64,000 nt of DNA from Prevotella heparinolytica (lineage in GTDB: Bacteria; Bacteroidota; Bacteroidia; Bacteroidales; Bacteroidaceae): positions 37,928 through 101,927 of the forward strand of contig NZ_SLXB01000011.1 of NCBI RefSeq assembly GCF_004342845.1. The letters run 5' to 3'. Of this stretch, positions 25,922-35,768 are shown piece by piece. Within the stretch, counting starts at the first letter, position 1, and each line of letters begins with the position of its first letter. The notes beneath the pieces were generated by a model. The model was not told the DNA's origin. It was given only the letters and a program-made list of their open reading frames with translations, and ran no database searches. Made by a program: the position numbers and the translations under genes.

Positions 25922-27016
25922 ATGGATGAAGAACAACTTAATAAATCTGTCCAGCCTCAGGAAGAGGAGATTGACTTGATAGAGCTGGCTCTTAAAGTCT
26001 GGACAGAACGTAAATGGGTACTGAAATGTTGTGGATTTGCTGTCATTGTAGGTTTGATAATTGCTTTCAGTATTCCAAAGGAATATACGGTTACCGCTAC
26101 TATCGCCCCTGAAATGTCTGATAAGAAAGCGGGAGGAGGGCTCTCTTCTCTGGCTGCAATGGCAGGTATTAACTTTGCGACGTCCACAGCCGATGCCATT
26201 TATCCGGATTTATATCCGGATATAGTAAGGTCAACTCCTTTTATCACAGCTCTTTTCGATGTTCCGGTGAAAAATTTGGATGGAAAAGTTGACACTACGC
26301 TTTATTGTTACTTGGATGAGCATCAACGTGCTCCTTGGTGGAGTATGATAACAACCGCCCCTTTCAAGTTTATAGGTTGGACTGTTTCCTTATTTAAAGA
26401 TAAAGAAAAAGCAGGAGAGAGCCGGCTCAATCCTTTTCAACTGACAACAGATGAAGCTGAGCTAGCCACGTCGTTAAGCAACCGTATTGGAGTTTCTGTT
26501 GATAAGAAAACGGGAGTCACTTCACTTTCTGTCACGATGCAAGATCCCCGTATTGCTGCTTGTATGACTGATACGGTGCTTCGTCGTCTTCAAGAATATG
26601 TTACTGAATATCGCACAACGAAAGCCCGTAAAGATTTTGAGTTTCAGCAACAGCTGTTTAATCGCAAGAAGAAAGAATACGAAGAAGCTCAGGAAAACTA
26701 TGCGAAGTTTTCGGATACCAATAAAAATATTATCCTTCAAAGTTATCGTGCCGAGCAAGTTCGTTTGGAAAATGAGATGAATCTTGCTTATCAGGTTTAT
26801 ACCAGTGTTGCCCAGCAGTTGCAAATGGCGGAGGCTAAGGTGCAGGAGATTACACCGGTCTATACAGTGGTGGAGCCGGCTACTATTCCGATAAAAGCTG
26901 CAAAACCCAATAAGCTGATGGTGTTGCTGGGAGTTGTATTTCTTACCGCAGCCGGCTGCATAGGTTGGATATTGTTTGGTCGAGACTTTATTGCCGGCAT
27001 GAAAGAAAAATTCTGA
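25922..27016 (+). CDS. Wzz-type chain-length determinant / polysaccharide co-polymerase
   Basis: A 364-residue inner-membrane protein with two flanking helices (about 37-58 and 336-357), a periplasmic domain rich in coiled coil (KKKEYEEAQENYAKFSDTN and the segments around it), and the Pro-rich PATIPIKAAKPNK motif just before the second helix, characteristic of Wzz proteins. It sets glycan chain length and bridges the polymerase to the export channel. No BY-kinase domain or separate kinase gene is seen. No glycosyltransferase or polymerase genes adjoin. Confidence 0.9.
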   Translation: MDEEQLNKSVQPQEEEIDLIELALKVWTERKWVLKCCGFAVIVGLIIAFSIPKEYTVTATIAPEMSDKKAGGGLSSLAAMAGINFATSTADAIYPDLYPDIVRSTPFITALFDVPVKNLDGKVDTTLYCYLDEHQRAPWWSMITTAPFKFIGWTVSLFKDKEKAGESRLNPFQLTTDEAELATSLSNRIGVSVDKKTGVTSLSVTMQDPRIAACMTDTVLRRLQEYVTEYRTTKARKDFEFQQQLFNRKKKEYEEAQENYAKFSDTNKNIILQSYRAEQVRLENEMNLAYQVYTSVAQQLQMAEAKVQEITPVYTVVEPATIPIKAAKPNKLMVLLGVVFLTAAGCIGWILFGRDFIAGMKEKF

Positions 27017-27024
27017 TTAGAAAA

Positions 27025-27208
27025 TGAGGGTGTGTCAAAACTAAAATGACCTCTCCGAAAAGTTACAGAATGTAACTACAAGACCTAAAAAGAGTCGTAT
27101 CAAGCTCTGTTTTGAGTAATGATGCGACTCTTCTTTTTGCCTTTAAGGATGTTCAACTTTCAAATCAAAAGCTCATCTGGACTAGAATTGGGTTTTGACA
27201 CATCCTCA
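27025..27208. repeat. 184-bp MITE-like element with 17-bp inverted ends
   Basis: TGAGGGTGTGTCAAAAC at 27025-27041 and the complement of TGAGGATGTGTCAAAAC at 27192-27208 match at 16 of 17 positions. It encodes nothing. An internal hairpin doubles as the terminator of the export genes. A lone end of the same type lies at 39157-39172. Such ends resemble those of some Bacteroides insertion sequences; the parent element is not in the window. Confidence 0.75.
27088..27138 (+). terminator. Terminator of the export genes, inside the MITE-like element
   Basis: AAGAGTCGTATCA (27090-27102) pairs with TGATGCGACTCTT (27120-27132) with one G-U pair, followed by CTTTTTG. The 17-nt loop is long for a classical terminator. 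Confidence 0.65.
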
Positions 27209-27219
27209 TAATACAGTCT

Positions 27220-28395
27220 TTAGTCGAATAAGCTTTTAAATTTCTTGAATATTTTTTCTTTTATCGAACTGTTGGGTTTGAAGTTATCAGAGGTTTCCAT
27301 TTCTTCCAATGCTTTCTTTTCATCCTTGCTGAGAGTTTCAGGCACATATACACTGATGTTCACCAGTAAATCGCCCGTGCCATACCCATTGACACTTGGT
27401 AATCCTTTGCCGCGCAGGCGGAGTACCTTGCCGGGTTGTGTGCCCGATTCAATCTTTACTTTTACTTTGTTGTCTATGGTGGGGATTTCGACAGTACCAC
27501 CCAAAGCAGCTGTGGGGAAGCTAAGGAGCAGGTTGTAAATCAAATCATTCTCATCACGTATCAGGTTGGGGTCTTGTTCTTCTTCTACAAGAATCAGAAG
27601 GTCTCCAGCTACGCCGTTGCGTTTTCCGGCATTGCCTTTACCACTCATAGAGAGCTGCATGCCTTCGGCCACGCCTTTGGGAATCTTCACGGTCACTACC
27701 TCTTCACCATATACGATTCCTTCACCGGCACATTCTTTACATTTGTTTTTGATAATCACTCCTTCACCATTACATGTAGGACATGTCGTTCTCGTTTGCA
27801 TGGTGCCGAGGATGGTTTTTTGGTTGCGGATAACCGTACCGCTACCTTTACATGTGTGGCAAGTTTCTGTGCCATCATTGCCTTCTGCTCCTGTACCATG
27901 ACAATGTGCACATGGAACATATTTCTTTAACTTGAACTTTTTCTCTACACCGGTGGAAATCTCTTTTAAGTTGAGTTTTACTTTGACACGCAAATCCGAA
28001 CCACGATAACGACTTTGGTGTGCATCACCATTTCCAAAACCTCCAAAACCGCTGAAGCCTCCACCAAAACCTCCATGTCCACCGAAAATATCGCCAAACA
28101 TAGAGAAGATATCATCCATGGACATGCTTTCGCCGAAGCCTCCAAACGGTCCTCCGTTACCGGCAGCACCACCTAACCCGGCATGGCCGAATTGATCATA
28201 GCGGGCACGTTTGTCCGGATTGCTCAAAACATCGTAAGCCTCTGCTGCTTCTTTGAACTTTTCTTCGGCCGTCTTGTCACCCGGATTTTTGTCCGGATGG
28301 TATTGGATTGCTTTTTTGCGATAAGCTTTTTTTATTTCGTCTGCCGTAGCGGTCTTTCCCACTTCCAGTATTTCGTAGTAATCTCTCTTTTCCAT
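27220..28395 (-). CDS. dnaJ: Chaperone DnaJ
   Basis: A 391-residue type I Hsp40 that delivers unfolded clients to DnaK and stimulates its ATPase. It has a J domain with the HPD motif (YHPDKNPG), a long Gly/Phe-rich region (about 75-130, [14 protein letters not shown]), four CxxCxGxG zinc motifs ([32 protein letters not shown]) and the substrate-binding C-terminal domains. It lies 11 bp after grpE in the same operon. Confidence 0.98.
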   Translation of the reverse strand: MEKRDYYEILEVGKTATADEIKKAYRKKAIQYHPDKNPGDKTAEEKFKEAAEAYDVLSNPDKRARYDQFGHAGLGGAAGNGGPFGGFGESMSMDDIFSMFGDIFGGHGGFGGGFSGFGGFGNGDAHQSRYRGSDLRVKVKLNLKEISTGVEKKFKLKKYVPCAHCHGTGAEGNDGTETCHTCKGSGTVIRNQKTILGTMQTRTTCPTCNGEGVIIKNKCKECAGEGIVYGEEVVTVKIPKGVAEGMQLSMSGKGNAGKRNGVAGDLLILVEEEQDPNLIRDENDLIYNLLLSFPTAALGGTVEIPTIDNKVKVKIESGTQPGKVLRLRGKGLPSVNGYGTGDLLVNISVYVPETLSKDEKKALEEMETSDNFKPNSSIKEKIFKKFKSLFD

Positions 28396-28406
28396 ACTAT
28401 TCTACA

Positions 28407-29000
28407 TTATTCTCCAACAACTACTTTTGCATGACGAATTACTTTGTCATTCAATATATATCCGGTTTGCACACAATCCAGAATTTTGCCTTTCAGGACT
28501 TCCTCTGGTGCAGGAATAACGGCAATAGCTTCGTGATAGTCTGTATCGAGTGGTTGTTCTTTCGTTTCGATTACTTTTACTCCATTCTTTTCCAATACAG
28601 ACATGAACTTGTTGTAGATGAGTTCTACCCCTTCTCTCACAGCCGCTACGTCAGTGGCAGTCTCCATGTTTTTGAGAGCACGTTCAAAATCATCTACGAC
28701 CGGAAGAATGCTACTGATGCTTTTTTCGCTTCCGTTCAGGATAAGCTCCGCTTTTTCCTTCATGGTGCGTTTACGATAATTGTCAAACTCGGCAGATAAG
28801 CGCAAAAACTTGTCTTTTTGCTCTTCTATCAGTTCATTAGCCTTTTCTAACTCTTGTGCCAGTCTTTCTTCTTCTGTCAAAGGGGTAACTTCCTCTTCTT
28901 GTGTTTCCTCTTTTTCAGCGACCTCTTCAGTACATTCGTCCGGGGCTGTTTGAGTCTTCAGTTCTTCTTCAAAGTTGTTTTCTTTTTTTTTCGGATCCAT
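28407..29000 (-). CDS. grpE: Nucleotide exchange factor GrpE
   Basis: A 197-residue protein releasing ADP from DnaK. A Glu-rich N-terminal tail and long coiled coil (about 35-95) precede the signature region FRLSAEFDNYRKRTMKEK-like and the C-terminal beta domain ending in VIRHAKVVVGE. It is first gene of the grpE-dnaJ operon. Confidence 0.97.
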   Translation of the reverse strand: MDPKKKENNFEEELKTQTAPDECTEEVAEKEETQEEEVTPLTEEERLAQELEKANELIEEQKDKFLRLSAEFDNYRKRTMKEKAELILNGSEKSISSILPVVDDFERALKNMETATDVAAVREGVELIYNKFMSVLEKNGVKVIETKEQPLDTDYHEAIAVIPAPEEVLKGKILDCVQTGYILNDKVIRHAKVVVGE

Positions 29001-29123
29001 ATTGTTATGTTTATTATTTTTCTAATTAAATACTTAGTTCTGATGGTTGTAATGAAACCAAGTGTTAATAATGTGTCTTTTGCAAAAACCTTGCCAAAGG
29101 AGAGTTTTTTTCAAAAAACGTTG

Positions 29124-29131
29124 CAAAGGTA
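29124..29131 (-). promoter_or_regulatory. Promoter of grpE-dnaJ
   Basis: CAAAGGTA is TACCTTTG on the minus strand (TAnnTTTG), giving a leader of about 115 nt before grpE. No heat-shock inverted repeat (CIRCE type) was found in the leader. Confidence 0.5.
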
Positions 29132-29186
29132 ACACTTTTATGCCAGATTGACAGCGTATTCCTATCTCTTATTCTTGAAAAATGTC

Positions 29187-29194
29187 TATCTTTG
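29187..29194 (+). promoter_or_regulatory. Promoter of the ABC-F gene
   Basis: TATCTTTG matches TAnnTTTG; the leader to the ATG at 29266 is about 65 nt. It is divergent from the grpE promoter 56 bp away. Confidence 0.55.
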
Positions 29195-29232
29195 CACTCG
29201 CAAATCGCAGATTAATAGGTATTAAATGGTAA

Positions 29233-30882
<1,650 letters not shown>

Positions 30883-30888
30883 GAAAAG

Positions 30889-31932
30889 TCATTTGTAAAT
30901 CAATTTGCTTTTTCCTTCTCCGAAGAGGTTATCGCCCAGTGTGGATATTTTGTTTCCTGTGGCCAATACATAGCGTAGGTTGTTACACCCCATAAAGGCA
31001 CCATATTCAATGGCGGTCACGGTGGGGGGCAACTCGATTGTTCCGCATAGACGCCCGCAACCACTGAATGCACGCTGCCCGATACTTTTCAGTGCATGAG
31101 GAAGCAAGATGCTCAAGAGGTACTTCTTTTGGGTGAATGTATAGTCGGGAATGACGGTGGCATTGCTTCGGGTGAGGTCGATGGAAACCAGATTGGGCAT
31201 ATAGTTGCGTATCAGGATAAAGTCGGCCTCATCCAGCTTGCCTTCGATAGTCAGGAAGTTCACGTCTTTGGGTTGTATGCCGGAGCTTACCAGTTCGCCT
31301 GCAAGGCTTCCCATCTGGCCTATTTGCACATATGCCGTTGTCGGTTCGCCTTCGATGAAGGCAAATGTCTCCCATTTCTTTTTAGTCCGGTAGGCGTCGT
31401 TGCATCCCAATGGAACAAATACGGCGGTCACACTGTCGGCCAACGCTTCGGGCAGCAGGTTGGGTGCTGTTTTCCTTTTTATTTGGCATATCTTGAGGTT
31501 GTTGCAGCCTTTGAAAGCTGCATCCTCAATGTTTTTGATTTTGTCCGAGAGGATGATTCTTGTCAGAGACTCCTTGCCGACGAAAGTGCTGTCGTTGATT
31601 TTTTTGCAGAAGGCATAGGCCGGGATGCAATTGGCGGGATAGATATAAAAACGGTCGGGATAAGTGCCGTTTTTACCTGCATACATACTGATGGAAGCGT
31701 TGGATATGTCCAAATACCGGAGGTTTTTGAATTCATCTCTCAGGTGTCGGAAGTCAATGGCATTCAGTTTGCCTTGCAAGGTCAGTTGGGTGATTTCGTT
31801 GGCTTCAGCTTCGGTCATCAGTTCTACCAGTATGCCCGGTTTGGCAACGTAGTATTTCTCGGCTTTTTGTGCCGAAGCATTGGACATAAGCGTCAGTCCG
31901 GCAATCATGAACAATATTCCTTTCAGTTTCAT
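30889..31932 (-). CDS. Exported BspA-type leucine-rich-repeat protein
   Basis: A 347-residue protein with a signal peptide ending in SNASAQ. It has BspA-like LRRs of the type AFKGCNNLKICQI, SIGQRAFSGCGRL and AIEYGAFMGCNNLRYV. Such repeats mediate protein or host-surface binding in oral and gut Bacteroidales. There is no lipobox and no clear C-terminal sorting domain, so the location (periplasm or surface) is uncertain. It stands alone, converging with the ABC-F gene 6 bp away. Confidence 0.85.
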   Translation of the reverse strand: MKLKGILFMIAGLTLMSNASAQKAEKYYVAKPGILVELMTEAEANEITQLTLQGKLNAIDFRHLRDEFKNLRYLDISNASISMYAGKNGTYPDRFYIYPANCIPAYAFCKKINDSTFVGKESLTRIILSDKIKNIEDAAFKGCNNLKICQIKRKTAPNLLPEALADSVTAVFVPLGCNDAYRTKKKWETFAFIEGEPTTAYVQIGQMGSLAGELVSSGIQPKDVNFLTIEGKLDEADFILIRNYMPNLVSIDLTRSNATVIPDYTFTQKKYLLSILLPHALKSIGQRAFSGCGRLCGTIELPPTVTAIEYGAFMGCNNLRYVLATGNKISTLGDNLFGEGKSKLIYK

Positions 31933-31972
31933 TTCTTAATGATTTCAGATGATTCGAGTTTCCAAATATAAG

Positions 31973-31980
31973 AAGAAAGG
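31973..31980 (-). promoter_or_regulatory. Promoter of the LRR-protein gene
   Basis: CAAATATA is TATATTTG on the minus strand (TAnnTTTG), 41 bp before the ATG at 31932. Confidence 0.5.
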
Positions 31981-32013
31981 GTAAAGAATGGATGCTGTTT
32001 TTCTTTTTATGAC

Positions 32014-32021
32014 TATTTTTG
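32014..32021 (+). promoter_or_regulatory. Promoter of the CPBP protease gene
   Basis: TATTTTTG matches TAnnTTTG, 29 bp before the ATG at 32050. Confidence 0.45.
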
Positions 32022-32049
32022 TCGGATATTAATCAATTATGAGCACTTT

Positions 32050-32916
32050 ATGGAAATAGAAGAAAAGGTTGAAATACCTGTAACGAAGGACAAGCGTATC
32101 CGGAGGGTGGTAATCGATATCGTCTGTTTTTTTGTATTATTGGTTTTTATAGGCTCTGTTGTCTTCTTGCTTTCATCCTTTCTGAACAGACTGATTCCGC
32201 AGATAGCAATGAATAGCACCCTTCTGCTTATTACAGAAGAAACACTGATGCTGGGCAGTGTGTTTCTGTCATCATGGCTTGTGCTGCGATATAACAGGAT
32301 GCCTCTTTCCGTATTAGGCTTGTCTTTGAGAGGGCGTTGGAAAGATTGGCTTGCCGGCATGCTCTTTGCCATCGGATTGTATATAGTGGGTTTCGGGGCT
32401 TCGCTTAGTTTGGGTGCAGTGGCAGTCAGCGGAGCATCATTTCATTTTCCTTCTTTATTGATAAGCCTTTTGTTTTTCCTTCTGGTGGGTGTCACGGAAG
32501 AATTGATGATGCGCGGCTTTGTGCTGGGGCGCATGCTGGATGGCGGGGTGAATAAGTTTACGGCCCTGTTTGTCTCTTCCGTGCTGTTCTCGTTGTTGCA
32601 TTTGTTCAATCCTAATTTCGAGTTTCTTCCGTTCCTTAATATCCTGTTGGCGGGAATTCTTTTGGGAGCTTCTTATATATATACGCGCAATCTCTGTTTC
32701 CCTATTGCTTTGCATTGGTTTTGGAATTGGATACAAGGACCGGTATTGGGTTATGAGGTCAGTGGCAATCGGTTTCAAGACAGCTTTCTTACGCTCAGCC
32801 TTTCCGGGCCGAACCTTATAAACGGAGGAAGCTTCGGATTTGAAGGCTCCCTCTTTTGCACCATCCTGCTGATAGCAGGTTCAGCGATTATTTTCAGATA
32901 TTATAGCCGAAAGTGA
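32050..32916 (+). CDS. CPBP-family intramembrane metalloprotease (CAAX-like)
   Basis: A 288-residue membrane protein with about eight hydrophobic segments. The ABI/CAAX motifs are visible: EELMMRGF (EExxxR), FSLLHLFN (FxxxH) and LHWFWNW. Relatives of Rce1 cleave membrane-associated peptides, and some bacterial members process or protect against bacteriocins; no such partner is encoded here. The last hydrophobic helix is followed by a short basic tail. It converges with tex, 5 bp apart. Confidence 0.9.
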   Translation: MEIEEKVEIPVTKDKRIRRVVIDIVCFFVLLVFIGSVVFLLSSFLNRLIPQIAMNSTLLLITEETLMLGSVFLSSWLVLRYNRMPLSVLGLSLRGRWKDWLAGMLFAIGLYIVGFGASLSLGAVAVSGASFHFPSLLISLLFFLLVGVTEELMMRGFVLGRMLDGGVNKFTALFVSSVLFSLLHLFNPNFEFLPFLNILLAGILLGASYIYTRNLCFPIALHWFWNWIQGPVLGYEVSGNRFQDSFLTLSLSGPNLINGGSFGFEGSLFCTILLIAGSAIIFRYYSRK

Positions 32917-32921
32917 AGGGC

Positions 32922-35057
32922 TTATTGCTGTTGCACTCCTTTCAATGTCAGTTGTATCCGTTTCCGGTCCATATCTATGCTAAGAACTTTTACACGCAGG
33001 GTCTGATGGATGGAGACCACTTCATTGGGGTCTGATATGAATCTTTCGGCAAGCTGCGACAGATGTATCAGCCCGTTTTCCTTGATGCCTATATCGACGA
33101 ATGCGCCGAAGTTTGTGATATTGTTTACGATGCCGGGCAGCTCCATGCCTTCCCGTAAATCGTTGATGGTATGCACGTGCTTGTCGAATTCGAAGATTTC
33201 TATCGGCTTGCGCGGGTCGCGTCCGGGTTTTTCCAGTTCTTGCAGGATGTCTTTCAATGTAAGCATGCCGACGGTAGGAGAGATATATCGTTCCGGATTG
33301 ATTTTCATGCGCAACTCCTTGTCGGCTATCAGTTCGGCCACGTTGCATCCCAGGTCTTTGGCCATCTGCTCTACGATGCAATAACTTTCGGGATGTACGG
33401 CTGTGTTATCCAATGGATTCTTTGCTTCCGGAATACGCATGAAGCCGGCACACTGTTCGAAAGCTTTGGCACCCATTCTCGGAACTTTCATCAACTCTTT
33501 GCGCGAGGTGAATACACCATGCTCTGCACGATAGTTTACGATGTTTTGCGCCAGTTGCGGCCCTAATCCCGATATGTAAGTCAGCAGGTGACTGCTTGCC
33601 GTATTCAGGTTGACACCCACCAGATTTACGCAGTTCTCCACGGTTTGGTCCAGCGACTTTTTCAGTTTGGTTTGGTCTACATCGTGTTGATATTGTCCTA
33701 CACCGATGGACTTAGGGTCAATCTTTACCAGTTCGGCCAACGGGTCCATCAAGCGTCTTCCTATGGACACGGCACCGCGCACCGTGACGTCGTATTCGGG
33801 AAACTCCTCCCGGGCAATCTTGGAAGCCGAGTAGATGGATGCCCCCTGTTCGCTGACGATGAAAATCCTTACTTCCCGATTGAACGTCTGTCTTTTCAGG
33901 AAATCCTCTGTTTCCCGGCTGGCGGTTCCGTTTCCGATGGCCACGGCATCTATCTTATACGACTCCAGCATCTGTTGTATTTTGGCAAATGCCTCTTTCG
34001 GTTTGTTTACGGGCGGGTGCGGATAGATGTTCTCGTTGTGAAGCAGGTTTCCCTGTGCATCCAGACATACTACTTTGCAACCGATGCGGAATCCGGGGTC
34101 TATGCCCATCACGCGTTTTTGCCCCAACGGAGAAGCCAGCAACAGTTGTCGGAGGTTTGCTGCAAACACATCAATAGCTTCTTCGTCGGCACGCTCTTTG
34201 CTTTGCGTGGCAAACTCTGTTTCAATGGAAGGTTTCAGCAGACGTTTGTAGGCATCTTGTACGGCTTCCATCACTTGTTGTCCGCAGGCATTATTGCTTC
34301 GTACGAACCGGCGTTTCAGGTGTTCCAGGCATTCTTCGTCGTCCGGACTGATGCTTACTTTCAGCAGGCCTTCCGCTTCGGCGCGGCGTATGGCGAGCAA
34401 GCGGTGCGAACTGCATCGTTTCAGGGGTTCGGAGCAGTCGAAGTAATCCCGATATTTGGCTGCTTCCTCTTCTTTGCCTTTCACCACCTTGGCGGTCAGT
34501 ATGCCATGACGGGCGAAAGAGTTGCGCACGTTGTTTCTTGCCTGTTCGTCTTCACTCACATGCTCGGCTATAATATCTCTTGCCCCTTTCAATGCGTCGT
34601 CCACATCCTTGACATCTTCCTTTACATACCGGGCGGCCTGTTTTTCAGGATGAGGTTCGCGTTGCAGCATCAGTAAAGTGGCGAGCGGTTCCAGTCCTCT
34701 TTGGCGGCCAGCTTCGGCACGTGTCTTCCGTTTGGGCTTATAGGGAAGGTAGATATCTTCCAGAGCGGTGTTGTCCCAAGTCTCTTCAATGCGTGCTCTG
34801 AGTTCCGGAGTCAGTTTCCCTTGTTCCTGAATGGTGTTGAGGATGGTTTCCTTGCGTTTGGCTGTTTCGTTCAGCTTTTCATATTGTGTCCGGATGGCCT
34901 CAATCTGTACTTCGTCCAAACCTCCCGTCACCTCTTTGCGGTAGCGGCTGATGAACGGAATCGTTGCCCCGTCATTCAGCAACTCCAAAGTTCGCTCTGT
35001 TTGTCTTTCTGATATGCCGAGTGCGGCGGCTATCATGCGATGATAATTTTGTGACAT
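32922..35057 (-). CDS. tex: RNA-binding transcription accessory protein Tex
   Basis: A 711-residue protein, slightly short of the usual 720-780. Order of domains: Tex N-terminal helices (PFISRYRKEVTGGLDE), a YqgF/RNase H-like domain with VMGIDPGFRIGCKV, a helix-hairpin-helix part (ASSHLLTYISGLGPQLAQNIV and the next hairpin) and a C-terminal S1 RNA-binding domain (GIVNNITNFGAFVDIGIKENGL). Tex binds nucleic acid and transcription complexes, and is linked to stress and toxin gene expression in other bacteria. Confidence 0.97.
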   Translation of the reverse strand: MSQNYHRMIAAALGISERQTERTLELLNDGATIPFISRYRKEVTGGLDEVQIEAIRTQYEKLNETAKRKETILNTIQEQGKLTPELRARIEETWDNTALEDIYLPYKPKRKTRAEAGRQRGLEPLATLLMLQREPHPEKQAARYVKEDVKDVDDALKGARDIIAEHVSEDEQARNNVRNSFARHGILTAKVVKGKEEEAAKYRDYFDCSEPLKRCSSHRLLAIRRAEAEGLLKVSISPDDEECLEHLKRRFVRSNNACGQQVMEAVQDAYKRLLKPSIETEFATQSKERADEEAIDVFAANLRQLLLASPLGQKRVMGIDPGFRIGCKVVCLDAQGNLLHNENIYPHPPVNKPKEAFAKIQQMLESYKIDAVAIGNGTASRETEDFLKRQTFNREVRIFIVSEQGASIYSASKIAREEFPEYDVTVRGAVSIGRRLMDPLAELVKIDPKSIGVGQYQHDVDQTKLKKSLDQTVENCVNLVGVNLNTASSHLLTYISGLGPQLAQNIVNYRAEHGVFTSRKELMKVPRMGAKAFEQCAGFMRIPEAKNPLDNTAVHPESYCIVEQMAKDLGCNVAELIADKELRMKINPERYISPTVGMLTLKDILQELEKPGRDPRKPIEIFEFDKHVHTINDLREGMELPGIVNNITNFGAFVDIGIKENGLIHLSQLAERFISDPNEVVSIHQTLRVKVLSIDMDRKRIQLTLKGVQQQ

Positions 35058-35086
35058 TTCTGTATCTTTTTTATTCTAACAGAGGG

Positions 35087-35094
35087 CAAAAATA
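35087..35094 (-). promoter_or_regulatory. Promoter of tex
   Basis: CAAAAATA is TATTTTTG on the minus strand (TAnnTTTG), 30 bp before the ATG at 35057. Confidence 0.45.
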
Positions 35095-35173
35095 GGAAAA
35101 ACAATCGGTTTATCCGATATGTTGCCTCCTACAAATAGCCTTTTCGACAAAGTATCTTGTCGTATTATTTAAC

Positions 35174-35457
35174 TACCTAGGTTCGGGATAAGAAACAGGT
35201 CGATAACCTCACCCAACGGCTTGTATCTTAAAATTAAACCTTATTGATTATCAATTGTTTACCTCTTGTCTGTCAGACACTTGCGTCTGTCAAGACAAAG
35301 GCTTGCAGTTGTCAAACAGGGGGAAGGCAGTTGGCGCGAAAGGCGCTCTTCTCTTCTGCCTAATCGCTGTAAACCGGTGCATGCAAGAAATATCTGCCCG
35401 ACAGGATGCAGCCCCTCATCTTTAGCGAAAGCAACCGTCTATCCCGAATTCAGATTA
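35174..35457 (-). repeat. MITE-like element, copy B (inverted)
   Basis: About 284 bp, in reverse orientation to copy A at 11380. Ends GTTCGGGATAAG (35181-35192) and ATCCCGAATTC (35441-35451) are inverted. The interior shares CCTCACCC, CGGCTTGTATCTTAAA and CCTCATCTTTAGC-type blocks with copy A, but it has only three 22-bp units, including CAGACACTTGCGTCTG (35274-35289). It lies between the divergent tex and SusG-like genes; its outer ends have decayed more than those of copy A. Confidence 0.8.
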
Positions 35458-35662
35458 ACTGCAATCCGAAATGAGAATCAGTTGTTTCTATGGAGTCAGG
35501 GCGATTTCAATACATGCGTTAGTTTTCATCATGGGAAGTAAGGTTTCATTCGGAAGGAGGAGGGGGAAACTTTCTGTCAGATAAAGTCTTGACTAATTCA
35601 CATAAATAGACTATTAGCGGTGTTCTTTACGCTTGTTTTTGCTCCTTTTATTCCTTTCTTTT

Positions 35663-35674
35663 GCAAACGTTTTC
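35663..35674. promoter_or_regulatory. LacI-type operator-like site upstream of the SusG-like gene
   Basis: GCAAACGTTTTC, identical over 12 bp to 5062-5073, lies 57 bp upstream of the -7 element of this gene. A central CG in AAACGTTT is typical of LacI-family operators. No LacI-family gene is in the window. Confidence 0.5.
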
Positions 35675-35730
35675 GTCCTCCATCGTCTAAAAATAATTCT
35701 CTGTTATTTCTCCATTACTTTTTGCTTTCT

Positions 35731-35738
35731 TACCTTTG
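35731..35738 (+). promoter_or_regulatory. Promoter of the SusG-like amylase
   Basis: TACCTTTG matches TAnnTTTG, 31 bp before the ATG at 35769. The apparent longer start at 35736 falls inside it and is rejected. Confidence 0.6.
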
Positions 35739-35768
35739 AACGGAATAATAATTTGTAAATCTAATGTC

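Noticed and set aside
33588..34676. Rightward open frame (362 codons) opposite tex
   Set aside because: Antisense to conserved Tex domains, composition biased by Tex codon use; no homology recognised.
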